A stretch of DNA of 5,741 bases, taken from assembly GCA_028277025.1 (NCBI GenBank), contig JAPYVG010000101.1, positions 1-5,741 of the forward strand, written 5' to 3'. The number at the start of each line of letters is the position of its first letter. The stretch's first letter is position 1. This DNA is from Sulfolobaceae archaeon (GTDB lineage: Archaea > Thermoproteota > Thermoprotei_A > Sulfolobales > Sulfolobaceae). Positions 1 through 5,484 of the stretch are shown one piece after another. The position numbers and the translations under genes are program-made. Under the pieces are notes generated by a model. It saw only the letters and a list, made by a program, of their open reading frames with translations, was not told where the DNA came from and made no database searches.

Positions 1-871
1 AGGTGCTAATAGGGGCTTCGGCAGATTTGTCCCGAATACTTGCCCTAACATCGCAAATAGTATCTGTAATAAAATCTTACAAGGAGATGTAAGAGGGGCT
101 TTTGATGAATTCTATAACGTCTTTAGGAGAGTTACTAATTGTAATAGAGTGAATTCATGGACTCAGTCTGCAGTACCCTTAGCACCTCTTGCTCAACTAA
201 ATAATACGGACTCTATCTTGATCATACCTTGTAAGGCAGACAAATGTGAGCAGTTGGGTGTCATTCAGAACGCCGTAATGAAAGTAACATTCAAGACCAC
301 AGTTTTCCGGGCTAAAAATACAGATGAAGGAGGTTATATTCACACCTTTATATATGGATTGCCGAGACATTCCGTAGTTGTGTTTAAAACTAGTGTTAAT
401 GGATATAAACTTCAAACAAATCCTCAGAATCTACATAACATTATTACAACAAATTTTCAGTTAGATAATAACATTAAGACTGATAAAAAGACAGGTAAGC
501 CTTATAAACCACTTAGGGGTATTACAGGATATTATGCCTTAAGAGGTAATGATATTGTTGATATTAGAAGGCAATCAATGTATGTATTCTCACCTTTTAA
601 GGATAAGATTATAATCCTTCCGTTTTTATCATTGAGAGATCACGAAAACGAAATTAACAATATAGTACATATAGGCGTACATACAAATGGTAATATAGCC
701 ACTCAGCTTAACGTTGTAGTAAGACCGGTGAGGGATTTAATGAACGGGAGTGGACTAACTAATCACGAAAGGCAATTGGCCTTAAATAATCCTAAGTTAG
801 CCTTTGGAAACTTAAGAGAATTAATTGAAAATTACACAAATATATTACAACGCATGATAAGGTGTAGGTAA
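1..871 (+). CDS. cmr1: Type III-B CRISPR RAMP protein Cmr1, 5'-truncated by the window edge
   Basis: Cmr1 is a two-RAMP-domain subunit of the Cmr complex; it caps the crRNA 3' end next to Cmr6 and helps engage target RNA. The frame is open from base 2 (base 1 ends the previous codon), giving 289 visible residues. The visible part opens with GANRGFGRFVP, which matches the glycine-rich loop (R-G-F-G) near the end of the first RAMP domain. The second half carries IYGLPR (bases 350-367) and DIRRQS (560-577), matching the conserved 'G-L-P-R' and 'R-R-x-S' elements of Cmr1. A GTG at base 149 can be read as a start but lies downstream of the G-loop, so it is internal; the true start is left of the window, probably about 150-170 codons away judging by family length. 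The TAA stop overlaps the next ATG by one base. The family call rests on motifs and on the cmr6-cmr2-cmr3 neighbours. Confidence 0.85.
   Translation, partial: GANRGFGRFVPNTCPNIANSICNKILQGDVRGAFDEFYNVFRRVTNCNRVNSWTQSAVPLAPLAQLNNTDSILIIPCKADKCEQLGVIQNAVMKVTFKTTVFRAKNTDEGGYIHTFIYGLPRHSVVVFKTSVNGYKLQTNPQNLHNIITTNFQLDNNIKTDKKTGKPYKPLRGITGYYALRGNDIVDIRRQSMYVFSPFKDKIIILPFLSLRDHENEINNIVHIGVHTNGNIATQLNVVVRPVRDLMNGSGLTNHERQLALNNPKLAFGNLRELIENYTNILQRMIRCR
861..864 (+). promoter_or_regulatory. Shine-Dalgarno site of cmr6
   Basis: GGTG lies six bases before the ATG at 871, inside the last codons of cmr1. It matches the anti-Shine-Dalgarno end of crenarchaeal 16S rRNA and supports the start that overlaps the cmr1 stop (TAATG), implying translational coupling. 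Confidence 0.6.
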
Positions 872-1608
872 TGGTAAACTCATTACTTAGTGCAATAAAA
901 ACTTACATTGATTATTTAAAAAACAGTAGTAATATCTCCAAAGCTAGATTAGACGCTAAGGAAAACGCGATGAGGCAACTGTCTTCATATAGCTTAAACC
1001 TTAGCCTAATTACTGCTTACGTTAACGATTTGCGTAAGGCTTTAGAGAAGTCCAATAAATGTTTCATAGAAATAAAATTCAGGACTTTGCGTAAGTTTAT
1101 TGCCGGATGGGGGCCGATCTATTTTATAACAGAAGTACCTATGGCCTGGGACTTAATACTCGATGTTCCTTATATCCCCGGTTCTACAATAAAGGGGATA
1201 ATAAGGGACTATTTTATGGAACTGACTGGAGATAGTGAGCTGACCTCATGCGTTTTCGGAGATAATAACGGCGTGGGTAAAGTAATATTCTTTGACTCTT
1301 ATCCTACAAACGGTGGAAAAATACTCACTTATGATATAATTAATCCTCACTATAAGGGAGTTAATAACGAGTACAACGTAATGCCGGTCCCCATTAAATT
1401 CCTAGCTATAAATGAAGGGGTTGAATTTACTACATTCTTAGCGTTTGATAAGAAAGAGTTAGAAGAGTGCGGTAAGAACGCTTTCACTTCACTCTTACAA
1501 TCAATTATTTTTTCCACAAGAATGGGTTGGGGAAGAAGGACTAGTAGGGGTTATGGTAATTTAGAAATTATATCTAAACGGGTGGAGTTAAAATGTCCGA
1601 GTTCTTAA
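871..1608 (+). CDS. cmr6: Type III-B CRISPR RAMP protein Cmr6
   Basis: Cmr6 is a single-RAMP subunit of the Cmr effector complex. It sits at the top of the Cmr4/Cmr5 backbone and binds the 3' part of the crRNA together with Cmr1. The 245-residue product has a charged helical N-terminus (about 1-65), then the RAMP core. The core contains PYIPGSTIKG (100-109), the 'V-P-G-S-S-x-K-G' RNA-contact motif; FGD...GKVIFFDSYP (129-145); DIINPHY (155-161), matching the Cmr6 'D-x-x-x-P-H-Y' element; and the C-terminal glycine-rich loop GWGRRTSRGYGNLEI (219-233). Length is typical of the family. The start is supported by a GGTG site and the one-base overlap with cmr1; the last 16 bases overlap cmr2. I see no frameshift or missing motif. 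Confidence 0.92.
   Translation: MVNSLLSAIKTYIDYLKNSSNISKARLDAKENAMRQLSSYSLNLSLITAYVNDLRKALEKSNKCFIEIKFRTLRKFIAGWGPIYFITEVPMAWDLILDVPYIPGSTIKGIIRDYFMELTGDSELTSCVFGDNNGVGKVIFFDSYPTNGGKILTYDIINPHYKGVNNEYNVMPVPIKFLAINEGVEFTTFLAFDKKELEECGKNAFTSLLQSIIFSTRMGWGRRTSRGYGNLEIISKRVELKCPSS
1581..1585 (+). promoter_or_regulatory. Shine-Dalgarno site of cmr2
   Basis: GGTGG ends seven bases before the ATG at 1593 and lies inside the 3' end of cmr6. It fixes the cmr2 start even though this makes the two genes overlap by 16 bases. The resulting N-terminus places the His-Asp pair at residues 14-15, where it is expected in Cmr2. Confidence 0.6.
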
Positions 1609-4247
1609 ATAAAAAACTAATAGCCTATTTCCACGACCCTCCTTGGAAGGCATGGATAATCACGGGGAATATCAGAGAAAGCCATGAGAAGCAAGCAATA
1701 GAATTACTAAGAAAGTTAGGAATAGAGATAAATGAAATACCCCCAGAAATTAAAGCTGCAGACAAATTATCTTCTACGATAGATAGGTGGATTATCAACA
1801 TATTATACTCCGGTAACGCATCGGAATATCAAGCTGGGGTAAATAAAGTGCTGTTTAAGCTAAATATATTCTCTCCATCAAAAAGATTTAAATTAGATAG
1901 AACCCAAATATCTGAGCAGGACGTAAAGAATTATGAGAATAGACTTGTGAATATTGTAAATAACGAAAAGGGGGAAATAAAATACCACTTAACTTATTTC
2001 TTATCCCCACTGCTTTGGTACGAGTACTTCCCAAACACCCCACCATTAGCAGATACTAGAGTACCCACTCACACAATATTCGACCATGCAACTGCTACTG
2101 CTGCAATGTTAAATATAATAGATTGTGAAGGCGATACGTTAAGGTTTAAGGGTTCTATAGCAGTTTTAGAATTTCCGTCTATACAAGAGTTCATATCCAT
2201 AAGCAGAAAAAGCAGGGACTTGTGGGCTTCCAGTTGGCTATCTTCAGCATTATTGTGGAAATCCATAGAAGAATTCGTAGAAAAATACGGGCCTGATATA
2301 GCTTTAAGGCCAGAATTGAGCTTAAATCACTTCTTTATAGCTTGGCTTTATAATAAGGTTCAAAACAGCAAGTCTGAGGTTAAAAAATACGGAGAAAAGT
2401 ATGCGGGGTTAGAAGATGATCCCAGGATATCGATGATGAGCGAAAAGGTAATATTACTATTGCCTGAAGATGATACAGAAAAGATAAAGGATAAGCTCAG
2501 AAAGAACTTTTACAACGCGTGGAAAAGCATTGCAAAAGAGGCTATAGGCGAGTGGGAAAAATTAGGTGAATACATTACGAAAGCTATTGAAAATCCACCG
2601 GTAAATCTCGTAATTAACGTTGTGAGTGTAAATGCCATATTCAAAGAGTACGCGCAAAAAGTAGGGCTTAAAGAGGTAAAGTGTAAAGAAGGAACATTTC
2701 CGTTAGAATATTCCCTATTCTTTGAGTATTTGTACAGAAGGGCTTCAGAATACAATAGAGTGAAATATTCTTATGGAAGTCTAATAAGCGACGTTATTAC
2801 TAGAGTGACAGCACGGCCATATAAGGTGTGCACTATTTGCGGTATTTTGCCTTCAATTTTATATTATCACAGTGACGATAGAATAGATGATAATGAAAAT
2901 GAGGCTGAGGATAATTTATGCCCATACTGTGCAATAAAACGCGAATTGAAAGGAGATAAACTACTTAAAGTCCTAGAAAAACTTGGCTTAAAAGTTGAGG
3001 GGAGAAAGTACAGGTTTCCTTCAACGTCTGAATTAGCGATGGAAGACTTCGCTGAACATTATGTGAAAATGCTGAAAAGCTTGCCTGAAGTCGAGGAAGA
3101 GGTATTTGGTGGTAATATTGATGCTGTGTTCAAAAACCCTGCAGCTGCAGAAAACTATTGTAGGTGCTATGCCGGCATAAAGTCAGCCTGTAATATCGGT
3201 GACGAAGAATTGTTGAAGAAATACGGCAACTTATATTATGCAATTATTAAGGCAGACGGAGACTACATGGGCAGGGGGTTTTGGGGCGGAATACTACCAG
3301 GCAAGGGGGATCACATGACAATCAAGGAATACATGGAAGAGATAGCGAATTACTTAAAAGAAATAGGAGCAGATGACAAGTTAGTCCAAAATATAGTTAA
3401 CAGCTCGTCTAAAGTAGAGGAAACTCTCATTGATATAAGGAAAAGGTTGTATCCTAACCAGCAAATATATGACCAAATTCCACTTACTTTAGCTTACGCA
3501 TATACGTTATCAAGGACATTAACTGTCCAGGCTGTAATTGATAATAAAATATTACGCGAAAATCATGCTGTACCTATATACTTAGGTGGTGACGACATTT
3601 TGGCGTTATCGCCTATAAAGTTTAACGAAAAGTACGTAGTTTTAGATTCTGTAACTCAGACTAGAGAATCCTATTGGAGGTTCGCAGACAGCTCTATCAA
3701 TAAATTTGACGGGTTTAAGTCGTATGCGGGGATGGTTGTAGACTCTTTAAGGGCTTACGGTAGGAGTTACTCCGTATTTATAGCACATTATAAAGACCCC
3801 CTTCCGTTATCCTTATCAATATCAAATTACTTACTTGAGCTAAAAGACGGAGTTGAAGGAAAAGACGTTGTCTTCATATCTTCTGGCAGGGGAGTTTCTA
3901 ACTTTGATTACAGTATACTAAAATTCAGTAATAAAGGAATATATGACGATAGCCAAATAAAATTGGTGGAAAAAATACTTGAATTGATGGAAATTGAAAA
4001 GAAGATAAGCCATAGTTTCATTTACGATGCCATCAGTATAAGTGAATATAAAGGAGAAAAAGAGGTCTTCAAGCGTTTAGCTTATAGAGCAATTGATAGG
4101 AACACGAGCGATGAGAAAGTCACAAAAAACCTCTATAATGAGCTAAATAACATGATAGGAAATTGCGTATGTAATGGTGACGCTTGTGAGAATAAGGAAA
4201 CGTTCCTTAGTATAATTTATGCAGTATCATGCTTACTCAAAAGGTGA
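1593..4247 (+). CDS. cmr2: Type III-B Cas10 (Cmr2), HD domain plus GGDD cyclase
   Basis: This is the large signature subunit of the Cmr complex. When target RNA is bound, Cas10 proteins polymerise ATP into cyclic oligoadenylates, and in some Sulfolobales Cmr complexes they also degrade ssDNA. The 884-residue product starts with a compact HD-type region: FHDPPWKAW with H14-D15, H31-E32, and ADKLSSTIDR at 56-65. A zinc-binding segment follows (C413-x2-C416 and C443-x2-C446, separated by an acidic loop). The first palm domain contains IIKADGDYMGR (551-561). The second has YLGGDDILAL with GGDD at 665-668, the cyclase metal site, followed by YSVFIAHYKDPL, a conserved Cmr2 stretch. The C-terminal ~150 residues appear helical and hold an extra CxCx4C cluster (858, 860, 865). 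Length suits Cmr2. It lies between cmr6 and cmr3 with tight spacing, so is almost certainly co-transcribed. All catalytic residues I can check for cOA synthesis are present. Confidence 0.95.
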   Translation: MSEFLNKKLIAYFHDPPWKAWIITGNIRESHEKQAIELLRKLGIEINEIPPEIKAADKLSSTIDRWIINILYSGNASEYQAGVNKVLFKLNIFSPSKRFKLDRTQISEQDVKNYENRLVNIVNNEKGEIKYHLTYFLSPLLWYEYFPNTPPLADTRVPTHTIFDHATATAAMLNIIDCEGDTLRFKGSIAVLEFPSIQEFISISRKSRDLWASSWLSSALLWKSIEEFVEKYGPDIALRPELSLNHFFIAWLYNKVQNSKSEVKKYGEKYAGLEDDPRISMMSEKVILLLPEDDTEKIKDKLRKNFYNAWKSIAKEAIGEWEKLGEYITKAIENPPVNLVINVVSVNAIFKEYAQKVGLKEVKCKEGTFPLEYSLFFEYLYRRASEYNRVKYSYGSLISDVITRVTARPYKVCTICGILPSILYYHSDDRIDDNENEAEDNLCPYCAIKRELKGDKLLKVLEKLGLKVEGRKYRFPSTSELAMEDFAEHYVKMLKSLPEVEEEVFGGNIDAVFKNPAAAENYCRCYAGIKSACNIGDEELLKKYGNLYYAIIKADGDYMGRGFWGGILPGKGDHMTIKEYMEEIANYLKEIGADDKLVQNIVNSSSKVEETLIDIRKRLYPNQQIYDQIPLTLAYAYTLSRTLTVQAVIDNKILRENHAVPIYLGGDDILALSPIKFNEKYVVLDSVTQTRESYWRFADSSINKFDGFKSYAGMVVDSLRAYGRSYSVFIAHYKDPLPLSLSISNYLLELKDGVEGKDVVFISSGRGVSNFDYSILKFSNKGIYDDSQIKLVEKILELMEIEKKISHSFIYDAISISEYKGEKEVFKRLAYRAIDRNTSDEKVTKNLYNELNNMIGNCVCNGDACENKETFLSIIYAVSCLLKR

Positions 4248-4248
4248 G
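4243..4248 (+). promoter_or_regulatory. Shine-Dalgarno site of cmr3
   Basis: GGTGAG overlaps the TGA stop of cmr2 and ends five bases before the ATG at 4254. It is a strong crenarchaeal ribosome-binding match, supporting this start and re-initiation after cmr2. Confidence 0.65.
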
Positions 4249-4253
4249 CGAAC

Positions 4254-5084
4254 ATGTATTTACTGATAAAACCTCTAGGTTCGGTAGTATTCAAATGGGG
4301 AGGATATAACTCCATATTATTGGGAGGGGCCATAAATAGTGGCTATTTTGAACCGCTACCTATGCCATCAACAATTTACGGGCTTTTAAAATACGCATAC
4401 ATAATTACCAAATTAGGTAATGAAGCGCCTAAATTTAAAGGCCCACTGTTATACGCTAAAAGTAAGGAAAAGCAAGCGATCTGCGTTCACGCGTACCCTC
4501 TAGGGCTGGAGTGTAATATTGAAGGAGAAGAGAAGAATATTAAAGTTAAAGAGGAAGATTTTGAAAGAAGAATAGGAATAGCGATAGATAGAAAGACTAA
4601 GATGACTAAGGAAGGCTATATTTATATGGAAAAGATGCTCGACTTATATAAACTATCAAAAAGAATACTGAATGAAGGAGGGACTAAAAACGGGAAATCT
4701 CATAAAGAAGAGCCAGAAAAATATGGAATTTTAATAGAAATTGATGACGAAAATGTGAAAAGATTAAACGGGTTGGTAGTCCCGTTCGGGGGAGAGTCGA
4801 GGCCCTCGAAACTAAGCGTAGAGGAAATAAACTTTAGAAAGATAGGTAAAAAATTACTGGCTTCGCCCGCAATAATTGATAGAGGAGACGATAATCACGT
4901 GGAATGGGGGAACGAAAAGGCAAGCATATCGGCGAAGAAAATAACTTATAGGTTAATCTCCTTAGGTTTTGATAGGGACAAAAGGTTAGAAATCAGACTG
5001 GCATTAATGCCCACCGTAGAAGTCTCAAAGGATTCAATAGGCTATTTCACAGAGAAAGGTTGGGGTTCCGTAGTCGAAATCTAA
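4254..5084 (+). CDS. cmr3: Type III-B CRISPR RAMP protein Cmr3
   Basis: Cmr3 belongs to the Cas5-like RAMP group; it pairs with Cas10 at the base of the Cmr complex and holds the crRNA 5' handle. The 276-residue product shows FEPLPMPSTIYGLLKYA (32-48), the Cmr3 'P-x-P-S-T-x-x-G-x-L-x-x-A' motif; RIGIAIDRKTKMTKEGYIYM (106-125), matching the family 'h-G-I-x-h-D-x-x-T' segment that precedes the first-domain loop; VPFGGESRPSKL (176-187), the 'G-G-E-x-R' element; and a C-terminal glycine-rich loop EKGWGSVVEI (267-276) that ends the protein abruptly. A lysine/glutamate-rich stretch (about 86-105) looks like a surface insertion. It starts six bases after cmr2 and is the last gene of the operon visible here; the next gene is on the opposite strand. 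Confidence 0.92.
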   Translation: MYLLIKPLGSVVFKWGGYNSILLGGAINSGYFEPLPMPSTIYGLLKYAYIITKLGNEAPKFKGPLLYAKSKEKQAICVHAYPLGLECNIEGEEKNIKVKEEDFERRIGIAIDRKTKMTKEGYIYMEKMLDLYKLSKRILNEGGTKNGKSHKEEPEKYGILIEIDDENVKRLNGLVVPFGGESRPSKLSVEEINFRKIGKKLLASPAIIDRGDDNHVEWGNEKASISAKKITYRLISLGFDRDKRLEIRLALMPTVEVSKDSIGYFTEKGWGSVVEI

Positions 5085-5099
5085 CTTGAGGTAACACGA

Positions 5100-5104
5100 T
5101 TTTT
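5100..5104 (+). terminator. Possible T-run terminator after cmr3
   Basis: A run of five T, followed by CCCC, lies about 15 bases downstream of the cmr3 stop. Archaeal transcription often ends at such U-runs without a hairpin, and I see no stem before it. The position at the end of the operon is the main support; the run is short. Confidence 0.3.
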
Positions 5105-5171
5105 CCCCATTAGGCAATCTCACACATACATTTGTGCTTAATTCTAAGTTTTGGAAGATACTCGGGATGTT

Positions 5172-5184
5172 AAGTTTAAATATA
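5172..5184 (+). promoter_or_regulatory. TATA-like element in an AT-rich stretch
   Basis: AAGTTTAAATATA sits in a strongly AT-rich block (about 5165-5217), between the end of cmr3 and the repeat units. It resembles a Sulfolobales TATA box and would place initiation around 5205-5210 on the + strand, giving a transcript that crosses the repeat units and runs antisense to the CARF gene. TATA-like strings occur by chance in such AT-rich DNA, so this is tentative. Confidence 0.25.
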
Positions 5185-5188
5185 AAAA

Positions 5189-5209
5189 TAAAGTTGCTTA
5201 AAAACTTTA
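5189..5209. repeat. Short perfect inverted repeat, TAAAGTT / AACTTTA
   Basis: Seven-base arms at 5189-5195 and 5203-5209 are exact reverse complements around a seven-base centre (GCTTAAA). It follows the TATA-like box, so it could be a binding site for a dimeric regulator or a weak RNA hairpin. The arms are AT-rich, and a chance match cannot be excluded. Confidence 0.35.
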
Positions 5210-5250
5210 ATAAATTCCATGAGAATAGACAAAGTATTTGGTTTTTCTAA

Positions 5251-5274
5251 GATTCAATCCCTTTGGGACTTAAC
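5251..5274 (-). repeat. CRISPR-repeat-like unit 1 (divergent)
   Basis: On the - strand this 24-base unit reads GTTAAGTCCCAAAG then GGATTGAATC. It retains the dyad TCCC-AAA-GGGA and most of the ATTGAAAG handle (ATTGAATC here). It is the unit closest to a functional Sulfolobales repeat core yet the least like the other two. In - strand orientation it would be the leader-distal terminal repeat, the position where repeats commonly degenerate. Confidence 0.45.
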
Positions 5275-5305
5275 AACCCACATGGAGCCCTTGCAAGTAC
5301 TTCCA

Positions 5306-5334
5306 ATTTCAGTCCCTTTCGGAATGCATCATGA
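5306..5334 (-). repeat. CRISPR-repeat-like unit 2
   Basis: Bases 5312-5334 are identical over 23 bases to 5376-5398. Here the similarity to a CRISPR repeat continues leftward into ATTTCAGT (5306-5313), which on the - strand gives ACTGAAAT, close to the ATTGAAAG handle. The gap to unit 1 is about 31 bases, short for a spacer in this group. Confidence 0.55.
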
Positions 5335-5375
5335 AATTGTTTTTCCCGTCATCAAAAACGAAATATATCCCACAC
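5335..5375 (-). other. 41-base spacer-like segment between the identical repeats
   Basis: The unique sequence between the two exact 23-base copies is 41 bases, within the normal spacer range of Sulfolobales arrays. By eye it has no match elsewhere in this window. If the array is real this is its best-defined spacer and could point to a virus or plasmid target. Confidence 0.4.
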
Positions 5376-5398
5376 GTCCCTTTCGGAATGCATCATGA
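5376..5398 (-). repeat. CRISPR-repeat-like unit 3
   Basis: This is the second exact copy of the 23-base repeat, GTCCCTTTCGG... ...GCATCATGA on the + strand. The match to unit 2 stops sharply on both sides, and the handle side (bases 5370-5375) is CCACAC instead of ATTTCA, so a crRNA 5' handle would not be formed after it. Its right end is part of the palindrome CATCATGATG (5391-5400). Confidence 0.55.
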
Positions 5399-5484
5399 TG
5401 TTGGAGTACTAGGCATAAAATTAATACCCAGAGAACTTAAATGGACTTACAAACACGTTTGCTCTAGAGGGCTACACTATTCAC
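5399..5484. other. Gene-free gap between the repeats and the CARF gene
   Basis: These 86 bases contain no credible open frame or additional repeat unit. They include two small dyads, CAAACACGTTTG (5450-5461, one central mismatch pair) and CTCTAGAG (5462-5469), directly adjacent to each other and just downstream of the CARF-gene stop. If the repeats were transcribed on the - strand, this is where a leader would be expected, but no long AT-rich leader is visible. Confidence 0.4.

Larger units (their letters stand above)
5251..5398 (-). CRISPR. Mini or relict CRISPR-like array of three diverged units
   Basis: Three related units have their CCCTTT cores at 5259, 5314 and 5378, so the spacings are 55 and 64 bases. 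Sulfolobales arrays have 24-25 base repeats with spacers of roughly 35-45 bases, and the 64-base period fits exactly. Read on the - strand, the units resemble the Sulfolobales-type repeat I recall, GATGAATCC..AAAGGGATTGAAAG, whose last eight bases form the crRNA 5' handle. The leftmost unit keeps TCCCAAAGGGATTGAA; the other two read GATGCATTCCGAAAGGGAC. No further unit is found to either side, and the handle is altered in all three, so a decayed array is likelier than an active one. The recalled consensus is from memory and was not searched. Confidence 0.5.

Noticed and set aside
197..415. Antisense open frame inside cmr1.
   Set aside because: It overlaps a well-supported coding gene, has no family motif and no promoter or ribosome-binding signal.
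149..871. A stand-alone 240-residue gene starting at GTG 149.
   Set aside because: The frame continues open to the window edge and includes the conserved glycine-rich loop, so the GTG is internal to cmr1; no good Shine-Dalgarno site precedes it.
2069..2755. Two antisense open frames (2069-2266 and 2510-2755) inside cmr2.
   Set aside because: Both lie wholly within the Cas10 coding region and show no motifs; they are chance complements of coding sequence.
5219..5398. A 59-codon + strand open frame (MRIDKVFGFSKIQ...) downstream of the TATA-like box.
   Set aside because: It runs across all three CRISPR-like units and ends inside the third, reading the two identical repeats in different frames (VPFGMHH and RPFRNAS). 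It has no Shine-Dalgarno site and no recognisable motif. A chance frame over repeats is likelier than a gene.
5312..5398. The 23-base direct repeats as a target-site duplication of a mobile element.
   Set aside because: Only 41 bases lie between the copies, there are no inverted ends or transposase traces, and 23 bases is too long for a typical insertion-sequence duplication. The period and sequence fit CRISPR units better.
5085..5484. A tRNA or other structured RNA gene in the gap after cmr3.
   Set aside because: I found no cloverleaf elements, box C/D pairs or strong GC-rich stems that would be expected of a stable thermophile RNA.
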